A stretch of DNA of 64,000 bases from assembly GCF_029360705.1 (NCBI RefSeq), contig NZ_JARKMX010000004.1:62001-126000 (forward strand), in the 5' to 3' direction. This DNA is from Paraflavitalea pollutisoli. Lineage in GTDB: Bacteria; Bacteroidota; Bacteroidia; Chitinophagales; Chitinophagaceae. The translations under genes were made by a program, and so were the position numbers. This document shows, in pieces, positions 1 through 7,936 of this stretch; within the stretch, counting starts at the first letter, position 1, and every line of letters begins with the position of its first letter. The notes below the pieces were generated by a model. The model was not told where the DNA came from. It did not search any database and was given only the letters and a program-made list of their open reading frames with translations.

Positions 1-45
1 GAAGAGGAATACAACCGCGCTAAAAGCAAATTACTGGGCCAGTAG
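1..45 (+). CDS. C-terminal end of a gene truncated by the window edge
   Basis: Frame 1 reads EEEYNRAKSKLLGQ and then a TAG stop. The charged, Lys/Glu-rich composition is typical of a real protein end, but 14 codons are too few to name a family. The GGGCC-AGTAG-GGCCC inverted repeat at 36-50 overlaps the stop and is followed by TTT, so it could be a weak terminator for this gene. The call rests only on the open frame at the edge and the absence of any better reading. Confidence 0.4.
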   Translation, partial: EEEYNRAKSKLLGQ

Positions 46-585
46 GGCCCTTTCTGTCAACCGGGTCGCCTCGTCGCCTACCATTTAACGAATAGGCACC
101 ATTGCGCGCCCAACAGGGGCCGGCAGTACAGGGCGGCAGGTGGAATGGCCTTGCGTGACCTACACTGTCTTCCTGCCCCCTGGCAATTGGAATGGCCATA
201 CCGGGCCTCGCGAAGCGGAAAGTGTAAGGGCGTTTGCGCCACTGGCATCACCATTTTCTTCAATTCTCCACTTACTTATTGGTTTTCAAAGGTCTGTCGC
301 TCGCCAAGCTGGTCGGATGGGTTCATTTCCCTGTCCGGTTGGGTGACGAGTTTATTGATATTCCATAGATGTCAGCAAGATAACTCCCTGTTATTCCGTA
401 GATGTCTCGTATCTATATAAGGACGGAATATCTAGGTGATATCTACGGGATATATACGAGATATCTACGGAACATCTATAAAAGCATGGGCCAGTAGATA
501 CCCTGCCGAATACGGCAAATGCCTACCGGAACCACTCTTAAAGGGCGATTGCCGCGTTGAAAATCAGTAAATAACGGAGGAAAAC
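46..585. other. Intergenic region without a convincing gene
   Basis: About 540 bases in which short open frames exist on both strands, but none has a plausible composition or family resemblance. The right half (about 355-500) is AT-rich and is made of repeated TAGATGTC/GATATCTA words that form a strong inverted repeat, listed separately. The left half is GC-rich and holds nothing I recognise. Confidence 0.5.
394..472. repeat. Long imperfect inverted repeat
   Basis: The left arm (394-417) begins TTCCGTAGATGTCTCG and the right arm (449-472) ends CGAGATATCTACGGAA. Over 24 positions the arms are complementary except for one G-T wobble and one mismatch. The 31-base centre contains further GATATCTA words, and a related ATTCCATAGATGTC word lies at about 360. 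The arms could form a hairpin, or could be paired sites for a dimeric DNA-binding protein. There is no T-run after it, so a simple terminator is unlikely. Confidence 0.6.
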
Positions 586-1605
586 CTAGTTGTCTTTCTT
601 TTTAACAGGCGTTTTGGGGGGCTGTTTCTGCTCGGCCCGCTGAATATTCCGGCGGGAAGCCTCTTCCAGCGCCTTCTCATTGGCCTTGCCGGCATCATCT
701 AGCAGCAGCGCCTCTTTGGGGAATTCGCCGTCTTTCAGGCGTTGGTCGAAGAGCTTATTGATGTGCATCCACTGGCCATTTTGCCATTTAAAGGCTTCAT
801 AATCGCCATCGGGCACCAGTGTCCATTTCTTTTCAGGTTCGTCGCTTTCGGATACCAGGTGGTCTACCAGGATCACGTCCATCTCAGGATCGTAATTGAG
901 GAAGGTCCTGGCTTCTTTCTTGTACTCGATGCTGAAGCGCTTTTGGGTAGGGCGCGGAACCGAATCGTTCTTATACGAGAAATAGTTGCCCCCAAAGATG
1001 GGCTCGCCATTGTCATTGAAGGTGAGTACCTCCATCCATTTCTTATTGCTGTTGACGGTAAAGTCATCGAAGCCAAACAGGGTGTAATACTTTTTGCCGT
1101 TGAATTCCTTCAGCACGATGCGATAGTAGATGGCACCGATCCAGTTGCGGGCTGTACGGGCCGAGTCCATCGGATTGCGGGTGAACATCGATACGTCATG
1201 CAGCGGGATCAGTTTGAGCGATCCGTCTCTGGTAGGAAGCTGGATAGCCCCTTTCTGCAGGTACACATAATCATCCTTTTTCATTTGCCAGGTGAAGATG
1301 CGGAAAGCGCTGTCGGGGGCATAGAGCCGGGATATATTCAGGCTATCGAACGGAAAATAAAAAGAGTTTTTGGTCACCAGGGCACGTACAAAGGTGCGTA
1401 CAAACTGGCTGTCGGCACGAAAACGGTCGCCGCTGATGGAATCAAACACCATACGGGCCGACAGCTGTTGCAGGCTGTCCTGCTTTTTTTCGAGCACGGT
1501 CAGATCTGCGGCAGCGATACGCTGCTGCGCCATGGCTGCCGGCGCGACAAAAAAGGAAATCAGGAGGACGCTGGTATACAAATAATTGACAATTCGCTTC
1601 TTCAT
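586..1605 (-). CDS. Secreted protein of unknown function (339 aa)
   Basis: It starts with a clear signal peptide: MKKR, a hydrophobic stretch, then AMAQ as cleavage site near residue 26. The mature part has mixed alpha/beta composition without a motif I recognise, and it ends in a Lys/Pro-rich tail (KQPPKTPVKKKDN). No lipobox Cys and no C-terminal transmembrane segment are present, so it is probably periplasmic. It lies downstream of gmhB on the same strand with an 83-base gap that holds a good -7 box, so it may be transcribed on its own. Function unknown. Confidence 0.85.
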   Translation of the reverse strand: MKKRIVNYLYTSVLLISFFVAPAAMAQQRIAAADLTVLEKKQDSLQQLSARMVFDSISGDRFRADSQFVRTFVRALVTKNSFYFPFDSLNISRLYAPDSAFRIFTWQMKKDDYVYLQKGAIQLPTRDGSLKLIPLHDVSMFTRNPMDSARTARNWIGAIYYRIVLKEFNGKKYYTLFGFDDFTVNSNKKWMEVLTFNDNGEPIFGGNYFSYKNDSVPRPTQKRFSIEYKKEARTFLNYDPEMDVILVDHLVSESDEPEKKWTLVPDGDYEAFKWQNGQWMHINKLFDQRLKDGEFPKEALLLDDAGKANEKALEEASRRNIQRAEQKQPPKTPVKKKDN

Positions 1606-1639
1606 AGTATCCGTACGATCTGGTGATTGGATCTGGCAA

Positions 1640-1647
1640 CAAAGGTA
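1640..1647 (-). promoter_or_regulatory. Candidate Bacteroidota -7 box for the 586-1605 gene
   Basis: The minus strand reads TACCTTTG, an exact match to TAnnTTTG, 35 bases before the ATG at 1605. A TTG at the expected -33 position is not evident, so only half of the promoter is supported. Confidence 0.4.
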
Positions 1648-1688
1648 CCTGTGTGTACCAGCAGGAACGCTAAAGCTACCGTTAAATT

Positions 1689-2246
1689 TTATGCCCCTTG
1701 CAAAGCTTTTGCAAAAGCTGGTAAGTCTAAGACGGCCAGATCGATCAAAGCGTTGGGTAAGGACAGATCCGGATGGGTAGTTTGTACAAAAACGGTATGC
1801 ATGCCGGCATTGCGGCCAAACTCCATGTCGCTGAGGTTATTACCGACGATCAGCGATTTGCGCAGGTCGATGAGGGGAAAATCTTTCACAGCATCGAAGG
1901 CCATGCCGGGTTGTGGCTTGCGGTGTGTATGGTTATTGTCGATGGAAGAGCAGTAGTATATCTTGTCGACGCGACCACCGGCCGCTTCGATGTCCTGCAC
2001 CATGCGGTCATGGATCTGCTGCAGATCGGCATCTGTCATCAGCCCCTTGCCAATGCCCTTTTGATTGGTGGTGATCACGATGCGGTCAAAGCGGGTGGCC
2101 AGGATGCGCATGGCATCCAATACCCCTTCGTAAAAGTGAAACTCCCCGTAGTTGTACACGTAATCCTGGTATTTCTCGATATTGAGTACTCCATCGCGGT
2201 CGAGGAATAAGGTCCAGCTGTTATCGATCTGCCTGAGGTCGAGCAT
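1689..2246 (-). CDS. gmhB: HAD-IIIA phosphatase, GmhB-like (heptose bisphosphate phosphatase family)
   Basis: 185 aa. HAD motif I is FLDRDGVLN (nucleophile D16, acid D18), motif II is in ITTNQKGIG, and the later RKPQPGM and VGNNLSDMEFG segments match the GmhB/histidinol-phosphatase branch. In GmhB proteins this step removes the C7 phosphate from a heptose-1,7-bisphosphate on the way to ADP- or GDP-heptose in the cytoplasm. The usual Cys/His zinc loop before RKP is degenerate here (one Cys, then NHTH), so zinc binding may be altered. The gene follows the sedoheptulose-phosphate isomerase by 22 bases, supporting the heptose assignment. Exact substrate and anomer are not visible. Confidence 0.85.
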   Translation of the reverse strand: MLDLRQIDNSWTLFLDRDGVLNIEKYQDYVYNYGEFHFYEGVLDAMRILATRFDRIVITTNQKGIGKGLMTDADLQQIHDRMVQDIEAAGGRVDKIYYCSSIDNNHTHRKPQPGMAFDAVKDFPLIDLRKSLIVGNNLSDMEFGRNAGMHTVFVQTTHPDLSLPNALIDLAVLDLPAFAKALQGA

Positions 2247-2268
2247 CTTGTTGAATAGGGGTAATGGC

Positions 2269-2847
2269 TTATCCTTTGAAATATTGTTCTTCTACCAATT
2301 CGCAGATGATATGGCCCAGCAGCATATGGCTTTCCTGGATGCGGGGCGTATTCTTCGACGGGATGTTGATGAGGTAATCGCTCAGGGGTTTCAGCAGGCC
2401 ACCGGTTTCACCGGTAAAACCTACGGTGACGATGCCTTTTTCGCGGGCCACTTCAAAGGCCTGTACGATGTTGGGAGAATTGCCCGAGGTGGATAAGCCC
2501 ACGAGGAAATCGCCTGGTTTGCCTATGCCTTTGATGAGGCGAGCATAGATCACATCATAGCTGTAGTCATTGGCTACCGCCGTCATATAAGAGGTGTTGC
2601 AATGCAGCGCTTCTGCGGGCAACGCATCACGGTTGATATAAAAGCGGCCGGAGAATTCTGCCGCGAGGTGTTGCGCATCGGCTGCGCTGCCGCCATTGCC
2701 ACAGAAATAAATGTGTTTGCCTTGCTTCAGGCCCTCTACCATGGCGGTCACGATATCGCCAACGGTTTTTACAATGGCTTCGTTTTCGAGTACACGGTGC
2801 TTTACTTCAATCGATTCTGCAATGATGTGCTTGATCTTGTCCTGCAT
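2269..2847 (-). CDS. gmhA: Sedoheptulose-7-phosphate isomerase (SIS domain)
   Basis: 192 aa from the ATG at 2847. An open frame continues upstream to 3006, but its extra 53 residues are low-quality sequence that overlaps the neighbouring glycosyltransferase, so I start at MQDKIKHI. The SIS-domain signature FCGNGGSAADAQHLAAEF and the later SGRF, LSTSGNSPN and QESHMLLGH segments are those of GmhA, which converts sedoheptulose 7-phosphate to D-glycero-manno-heptose 7-phosphate. It sits directly upstream of gmhB. A heptose kinase/nucleotidyltransferase is not in the window, so the pathway must be completed elsewhere. Confidence 0.92.
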   Translation of the reverse strand: MQDKIKHIIAESIEVKHRVLENEAIVKTVGDIVTAMVEGLKQGKHIYFCGNGGSAADAQHLAAEFSGRFYINRDALPAEALHCNTSYMTAVANDYSYDVIYARLIKGIGKPGDFLVGLSTSGNSPNIVQAFEVAREKGIVTVGFTGETGGLLKPLSDYLINIPSKNTPRIQESHMLLGHIICELVEEQYFKG

Positions 2848-2959
2848 AGGTATTATAAATATGAACTGATTAGAACTGTTTTTCGGTTTACAGACGCGTG
2901 GCAGCCTTTGATGGTGGCACCACCCGGCCAGCGCCTGCCGCGAAGATGCGAATAATTCC

Positions 2960-4138
2960 TTAATTGCCGGAAACGATGGCCGGCGTGGCGAGATCGATGA
3001 TGGCATCGGTCAGCGTGTGCCAGGCATATTTTTCCTTTTCCTGGCGTAAGGAGGGCAGGAAAAAGGATTCTCCCAATTCGAAATAACGTTGGATAGCGGC
3101 CGCCAGTGAGGGCGCCGTCGGTTCGCAGACCAGTCCTACCTTTTCATGCGGCACCAGGTCGGCCAGACCGCCCACTTTGGTCACGATCATTGGCTTCTCG
3201 AAATGGTAGGCGAGGGGTGTTACGCCGCTTTGGGTGGCGTTGCGGTAAGGTTGTATGACGCAATCTGCCGCACACATATAATATTTCACTTCACTGTCGG
3301 GGATGAAGTCGGTACGCAAAATGAGCTGGTCGGCAATGCCCAGGCGGCTAATCTGTTCTTCGTATCCTTTCTGGTCTTCGTAGAATTCACCGGCTACCAG
3401 CAATTTCACGGTCGACAGGGTTTCGTTGCCTGGATGGGCTGCCCGCTGCTGTCGGATGAGCTGCATGGCTTCGAGCAGGATGTCGAGCCCCTTGTATTTG
3501 CGGATAAATCCAAAGAACAACAGGATACGTGCATCGGGGTCGATGCCCAGCCGCTCGCGGGCGGCTGTTTTGGTGACTGCTTCCCCAAAATTGTCGTACA
3601 GCGGATGGCTGATCAGCCGGGCCGGTTTATGGGGTTCAAACTGACGCAGGTCCTGCATGACCTTTTCACTCATGGCGATAAAGGCATCGCAGGGTTTTAC
3701 GAAATAGCGCGTGAAGGGCACATCGCCGGGCCGCTTTTCGTGGGGAATGACGTTATCGGTCAGCGCAACGATGCGCGTGTGTTTGTTCTTTTTTACCTGG
3801 CGGAGGATGGTGCCGAGTGCTGGTCCCATGAAAGGCAACCAGTAACGCACCAATACGATATCGGGGCGGATGCGGCGGATGGCGTTGCCCACCTGGTACC
3901 AGTTGAGCGGATGGACGGAGTTGATCACGGAATAGATCTCCAGTCCCGGTGGTGCCGGTTCGCTCGAATACTGGGTGGTGCCTGGAAACAGGAAGGAAGG
4001 GTACTGCAAGGAAAAAGAATAAATACTGCATTCATGCCCTTCTTCGATGAATTGCTGGCACAAACGCTGGTTAAACGTTGCGATGCCACCACGCAATGGG
4101 TGGGCAGGACCTATGATGACAATCTTTTTCTTTTCCAT
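2960..4138 (-). CDS. Glycosyltransferase family 4
   Basis: 392 aa, two Rossmann-like halves (GT-B). The N-terminus has the glycine-rich GPAHPLRGGIATF acceptor-side loop. The C-terminal half has the family segments FFGFIRKYKGLD, a donor-binding EKPMIVTKVGGLADLV region and a following GLVCEP. It probably transfers a nucleotide-activated sugar, perhaps heptose given the adjacent gmhAB, onto a lipid- or glycan-linked acceptor at the inner face of the membrane. It lies 8 bases after the GT2 gene and 112 bases before gmhA on the same strand, so likely one transcript. Donor and acceptor are not determinable. Confidence 0.88.
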   Translation of the reverse strand: MEKKKIVIIGPAHPLRGGIATFNQRLCQQFIEEGHECSIYSFSLQYPSFLFPGTTQYSSEPAPPGLEIYSVINSVHPLNWYQVGNAIRRIRPDIVLVRYWLPFMGPALGTILRQVKKNKHTRIVALTDNVIPHEKRPGDVPFTRYFVKPCDAFIAMSEKVMQDLRQFEPHKPARLISHPLYDNFGEAVTKTAARERLGIDPDARILLFFGFIRKYKGLDILLEAMQLIRQQRAAHPGNETLSTVKLLVAGEFYEDQKGYEEQISRLGIADQLILRTDFIPDSEVKYYMCAADCVIQPYRNATQSGVTPLAYHFEKPMIVTKVGGLADLVPHEKVGLVCEPTAPSLAAAIQRYFELGESFFLPSLRQEKEKYAWHTLTDAIIDLATPAIVSGN

Positions 4139-4146
4139 GCGGAACC

Positions 4147-5091
4147 TTATTCGATGCCAATCTTGTCTTCGATCAGGTAATTATTGCGGCCTGGTGCATT
4201 ACGGGCGATCAGCTCGCCCAGAAAGCCGGCCATGAACAGCTGGGTGCCAATCACCATGGCGGTGAGTGAAATATAAAAAGGCGGCCGGTTGGTAAGCCCC
4301 TTGGTAGGGTCTATGAACTTACCGATCACCAATACCATGATCATGGCCAGGCCTATGAGAAAACTAATGGTGCCGATCATGCCGAAAAAGTGCATGGGTC
4401 TTTTCCCGTACTTGCTGACAAAGGTGATGGAGGTGAGGTCGAGGAATCCGTTTACAAAGCGTTCCCAGCCAAACTTGGTGGTGCCGTATTTGCGTTTGCG
4501 GTGCTCTACCACCTTTTCACCAATCTTGCGAAAGCCGGCCCATTTGGCCAGTACGGGAATATAGCGGTGCATCTCGCCGTATACTTCAATGCTCTTGACC
4601 ACCTTGCGCCTGTATGACTTCAAACCGCAGTTGAAATCGTGCAGGGGGATCTTCGATATGCGGCGGGTACACCAGTTGAAGAATTTTGAAGGAATATTTT
4701 TCGTCAGGGTATTGTCGTACCGTACTTTCTTCCAGCCGCTGACCATATCGTACCCATCTTCCACGATCAGGCGACGCAGTTCGGGTATTTCATCCGGACT
4801 GTCTTGCAGGTCGGCATCCATGGTGATCACCACTTCGCCTTTGGCTGCTTTGAAGCCTTCGTTGAGTGCGGCCGATTTACCATAGTTGCGTTGGAAACGA
4901 ATGCCTTTGATGCAGGGGTTGGCACTGCGCAGGGATTCTACCACCGCCCAGGAGTTATCGGTACTGCCGTCGTCACAAAGGATGACCTCGTAAGACAGCC
5001 GGTGTCCTGCAGCCACCTTGTCTATCCAGGCACACAGCTCGGGCAGTGATTCTTCTTCATTGAATAAGGGAACTACGATAGATACGTCCAT
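4147..5091 (-). CDS. Membrane-anchored glycosyltransferase family 2 (polyprenyl-phosphate sugar transferase type)
   Basis: 314 aa. The N-terminal GT-A domain shows VPLFNEEESL, LCDDGSTDN and the metal-binding MDADLQDSPDE. Two hydrophobic helices near residues 235-255 and 275-297 anchor the C-terminus. This is the DPMS/ArnC/GtrB layout: a sugar is moved from a nucleotide donor to polyprenyl phosphate. The gene is followed closely by a GT4 and preceded (6 bases) by the DUF4199 membrane gene; the run DUF4199-GT2 next to a dihydroorotase-like gene is common in Bacteroidota. The sugar is unknown. Confidence 0.9.
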   Translation of the reverse strand: MDVSIVVPLFNEEESLPELCAWIDKVAAGHRLSYEVILCDDGSTDNSWAVVESLRSANPCIKGIRFQRNYGKSAALNEGFKAAKGEVVITMDADLQDSPDEIPELRRLIVEDGYDMVSGWKKVRYDNTLTKNIPSKFFNWCTRRISKIPLHDFNCGLKSYRRKVVKSIEVYGEMHRYIPVLAKWAGFRKIGEKVVEHRKRKYGTTKFGWERFVNGFLDLTSITFVSKYGKRPMHFFGMIGTISFLIGLAMIMVLVIGKFIDPTKGLTNRPPFYISLTAMVIGTQLFMAGFLGELIARNAPGRNNYLIEDKIGIE

Positions 5092-5097
5092 GCCAGG

Positions 5098-5610
5098 CTA
5101 CTGATTTTGGAGTGTTGATGTAGGGATTTTCTTTGCAATCACCGCTCCCGTCACCGTCGCAAGTGCTCCCCCTACCATGTAGAAGAAGAGCTGGCCCATG
5201 ACAAGGAGGATCGTATAGTTCTTACTCAGGTTCTTGATGTTCTCGTCGATCTGTGCTTCCGTATTGTTCTGCAGTTTCAGGGCTTCTGTACGCTGGTAAT
5301 CGAGGAAGTTCTGCTTTACTTCCGGAAACATATAGTTGCTGGCGACAGTATACAATACCATCAGGATGATCACTACGGGAATGATCCGGAAACCAAAACC
5401 GAGCAATTGACCGAAAGAGGCCGTTCGTCCCACCTGGTTTGCATGGATATTGATAAAGGCTACGATGGCTACCATATAGACGCCAATGCCCAGGTATTGG
5501 GGCCATTGTTCTTCATTGCGTTTGGTGAAATAGATCACCAGTGCCAGCACAATCAGTATCGCTGCTGTAATGAGGCCAGCCGTCACTGCCGAGATCGTCT
5601 TCTTTTCCAT
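5098..5610 (-). CDS. DUF4199 family membrane protein
   Basis: 170 aa with four hydrophobic segments (about residues 10-30, 38-55, 72-95 and 130-155) and a long charged loop between the third and fourth. This is the size and layout of DUF4199 proteins, which are nearly restricted to Bacteroidota and have no assigned biochemical role. It sits between the dihydroorotase-like gene (12 bases upstream) and the GT2 (6 bases downstream), so it is probably co-expressed with lipid-linked glycan synthesis. Confidence 0.8.
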   Translation of the reverse strand: MEKKTISAVTAGLITAAILIVLALVIYFTKRNEEQWPQYLGIGVYMVAIVAFINIHANQVGRTASFGQLLGFGFRIIPVVIILMVLYTVASNYMFPEVKQNFLDYQRTEALKLQNNTEAQIDENIKNLSKNYTILLVMGQLFFYMVGGALATVTGAVIAKKIPTSTLQNQ

Positions 5611-5622
5611 TGGCCTTGTTGT

Positions 5623-6885
5623 TTATTTTACGGAGATATGTGTACCGTTGACGATACCACGGATCTTACCGGTGAGTGTTTTACCGATAAAGGCCGAGTT
5701 GACCGACTTCGATTTGAATTGTTTGGCGTCGATGGTGACGCTGGCTTCAGGTTCAAAGAGCGTGATGGCTGCGGCTGCTCCCTTGTCGATGGCAGCTGTA
5801 CCCAGGCCAAAGATCTTCCGCGGGTTGGTACTCAACAGTTCTACCCAACGGCTTTCCGCTACTTCGGGCATCGCCGTGCGGAGCACGCTGTAGGTCGTTT
5901 CCAGACCGGTCATGCCAAACTTGGCGTATTCGAATTCCAGCACCTTGCTGTCGTATTCGTGTGGCAGGTGATGGGCGGTGATACAATCGATGGTGCCATC
6001 GAGGATGGCTGCCTTCAGGGCGCTTACCTCGGTAGCTGTACGTAAGGGTGGAAACACTTTCAGGTTGGTGTCGTACTCCCACAGGTCCTTATCGGTAAAG
6101 AACAGGTGATACGGTGTTACCGAGCAGGTTACCGGCAGGCCGGCTTCTTTGGCGCGCCGGATGTACTCGAGCGAGCGGGGCGCCGTAACGCCTGTAAAAT
6201 GCAATTTGGAATCGGTATAGCGGGCTAGTTTGATATCGCGTGCTACCTGCAGTTCTTCGGCCATCATGGGTTTGCCAGGCAGTCCGAGTTGGGTAGACAC
6301 AATGCCTTCATGCATGAGGCCATTGGTGCCGATCGTTTTATCGTCGGGGATCTGGATGATCACACCGTCGAATGCTTTTACATATTGCAGGGCTTTCATC
6401 AGCAGGCCGGCGCTTTGGATGGGATGCAATCCATCGCTGAAAGCAATGGCACCGCTGTTGCGCATATCGTACATCTCGGCGAGGTCTTTCCCTTCCGTTC
6501 CTTTCGATACGGCGCCGATGGGGTATACGTTGACCGGCAGGCCTTTCGACTTGTGCCGGATGTATTCTGCCTGTGATTTGTTGTCGATGACGGGTTTGGT
6601 ATTGGGGATCACCAATACATCGGTATAGCCACCTGCTGCAGCGGCAGCCGCACCGGTTTCGAGTGTCTCCTTGAATTCATAACCGGGGTCGGCAAACTGG
6701 GCAAAAATATCTACCCAACCTGGTGAGGCATGGAGGTCTTCACCGGCAATGACCTGATCGGCTTTTACGTCGATACGTGGTTGAATGTCTTTAATAATGC
6801 CGGATTCTATGAGAATATCCTGCCTGGTTTGATGAAAAGGAGAGGATGGATCTGTAATGTAAGCCTGTTGAATGAGCAACACCAT
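5623..6885 (-). CDS. Dihydroorotase-like amidohydrolase with altered metal site
   Basis: 420 aa amidohydrolase-fold protein of the PyrC class (AGEDLHASPGWVDI, then DPGYEFKETLETG, GGYTDVLVIPNTKP and a C-terminal NSAFIGKTLTGKI). Active dihydroorotases carry an HxH pair right after the VD(I/M)H strand; here residues 61-63 are FAQ. The catalytic DH(A)PH loop reads TAHHLPH (303-309), with His at the Asp position. Two of the usual metal/catalytic elements are therefore missing. Such forms are common in Bacteroidota and resemble the non-catalytic PyrC'/PyrX partner seen in other bacteria. It may be a structural subunit or have another activity. First gene of the 6885-to-1689 transcript, with its own promoter. 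Confidence 0.85.
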   Translation of the reverse strand: MVLLIQQAYITDPSSPFHQTRQDILIESGIIKDIQPRIDVKADQVIAGEDLHASPGWVDIFAQFADPGYEFKETLETGAAAAAAGGYTDVLVIPNTKPVIDNKSQAEYIRHKSKGLPVNVYPIGAVSKGTEGKDLAEMYDMRNSGAIAFSDGLHPIQSAGLLMKALQYVKAFDGVIIQIPDDKTIGTNGLMHEGIVSTQLGLPGKPMMAEELQVARDIKLARYTDSKLHFTGVTAPRSLEYIRRAKEAGLPVTCSVTPYHLFFTDKDLWEYDTNLKVFPPLRTATEVSALKAAILDGTIDCITAHHLPHEYDSKVLEFEYAKFGMTGLETTYSVLRTAMPEVAESRWVELLSTNPRKIFGLGTAAIDKGAAAAITLFEPEASVTIDAKQFKSKSVNSAFIGKTLTGKIRGIVNGTHISVK

Positions 6886-6901
6886 TGTTCAAAAAATTGA
6901 G

Positions 6902-6933
6902 CAAAAGTAAGGTTTTCACCCGGTTGTTAAACG
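6902..6933 (-). promoter_or_regulatory. Promoter for the dihydroorotase-like operon
   Basis: The minus strand has TACTTTTG (6902-6909), an exact TAnnTTTG -7 box, with GTTTAAC about 20 bases upstream near the -33 position (TTT rather than TTTG). The start codon is only 17 bases downstream, implying a leader of about ten bases. This is the only good promoter I see before the run of genes down to gmhB. Confidence 0.55.
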
Positions 6934-7047
6934 ACCGGTTGAAAAAATGTTGATTATCAGGAGGCAAGGGGCCTGTGAGGCTGGGTGGCGCGCCCGTAGG
7001 GGCTGAGTGATGCCAGGGATGGCCAAAGGATGTACATGCCAGCCAGC

Positions 7048-7833
7048 TCAATAGCCGGTCAGGTGCGATTTGCGCAGCGCTTCTTTGTCGGCCGGCGTCC
7101 GGCGCATGTCGTAGTCGTACATGGCTTTTTCCCATTCGCCGTAGATGGCGTTGGGCAGTACGATGAAGCGGCGGCCCCATTCTTCTTTGACGGCGTCGGT
7201 CGCCTGGTTGCGCGCGCCGATGCCTTTCACTTCAAAAGCGGTGGTGAAATCGGTGAGGTTATCGCCCAGCAGCATCACTACTTCGTATTGTTCCATGACC
7301 TGCTGCCGACGCACCTCTTTGGAAGAGGTATTGCGGAGGAACAACATATGACTGGTATCGGCATCGGGCAACTGCAGTTTGCGCAGGTTGAGCAGGGTGC
7401 TGTTGATCTCGGTGGTATCGCGGTTGCTGATGTAAAAGATGCTGATACCTTTTTGTTTGGCGGCCTGCAGGAATTCAACAGCTCCGGGTACAGCGGTGGC
7501 GGCGGCGCGATCGGTCCACTGCTTCCAGGCCTGGCTGCTGTATTCTTTTCCTTCTTTGATCAGTTGGGCTTCGCTGTAACTATTGTCGAGGATGGTTTCG
7601 TCGAGGTCGGTGATGATGGCCAGTTTGCTTTTGCGCAACTTGCGCCGGGGTATCTCCTGCAGGCGCAGCGCGGCCATATTGAATGCCTGGTAGCAAAGCG
7701 CCCTGTATTCGGCAGCGGTTTGCTGAAATAATACTGGATAAGCCTTTACGCTGCTGGCGGGTATCGTGGCCTCCTGGGCTTGCGTAAGCGGTGCCAGCAG
7801 TACGCCGATCATACAGATGAAAAATGTTTTCAT
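7048..7833 (-). CDS. Secreted HAD acid phosphatase / 5'-nucleotidase, e(P4)-like
   Basis: 261 aa with a signal peptide (MKTFFICMIG, cleavage after TQAQ). The HAD nucleophile motif TDLDETILDN lies near residue 72, with YISNRDTTE as motif II and LLGDNLTDF as the acidic motif, matching class B/e(P4) acid phosphatases that dephosphorylate nucleotides in the periplasm or at the cell surface. Haemophilus e(P4) is a lipoprotein; no lipobox Cys is present here, so this form is probably soluble. It stands alone between two other minus-strand units. Confidence 0.88.
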   Translation of the reverse strand: MKTFFICMIGVLLAPLTQAQEATIPASSVKAYPVLFQQTAAEYRALCYQAFNMAALRLQEIPRRKLRKSKLAIITDLDETILDNSYSEAQLIKEGKEYSSQAWKQWTDRAAATAVPGAVEFLQAAKQKGISIFYISNRDTTEINSTLLNLRKLQLPDADTSHMLFLRNTSSKEVRRQQVMEQYEVVMLLGDNLTDFTTAFEVKGIGARNQATDAVKEEWGRRFIVLPNAIYGEWEKAMYDYDMRRTPADKEALRKSHLTGY

Positions 7834-7881
7834 ACGACAAATGTACCGCTTTGGTGGTTGTTTTGAAGGCCCTAATGTTCA

Positions 7882-7915
7882 AAGGGCAGGCATCCTATAG
7901 CGGATACCTGCCCTT
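7882..7915. terminator. Hairpin downstream of the WcaJ-type gene
   Basis: Arms AAGGGCAGG-c-ATCC (7882-7895) and GGAT-a-CCTGCCCTT (7902-7915) pair over 13 bases with one mismatch around a TATAGC loop. It lies between the stop of the 7937-9316 gene and the start of the next, both minus strand. There is no U-tract after it, so termination is likely but may need Rho or serve RNA stability. Confidence 0.6.
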
Positions 7916-7936
7916 GGCGGTTGTGGTAGCTTGGTG

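Noticed and set aside
145-420. Possible small plus-strand genes at the left edge
   Set aside because: Composition rich in Trp, Cys, Ser and Arg, no motif, and the frame runs into the inverted-repeat region.
36-497. GGGCCAGTAG repeated at 36-45 and 488-497
   Set aside because: A ten-base match without further similarity around it; could be chance or a shared stop-region word.
742-1626. Long plus-strand open frame opposite the secreted protein gene
   Set aside because: It mirrors the minus-strand gene, lacks a start context or family motif, and the minus frame has a signal peptide and normal composition. The same applies to 3146-4180 and 40124-40909.
2848-3006. Extended N-terminus of the sedoheptulose isomerase
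   Set aside because: The extra 53 residues overlap the end of the glycosyltransferase gene and do not resemble GmhA.
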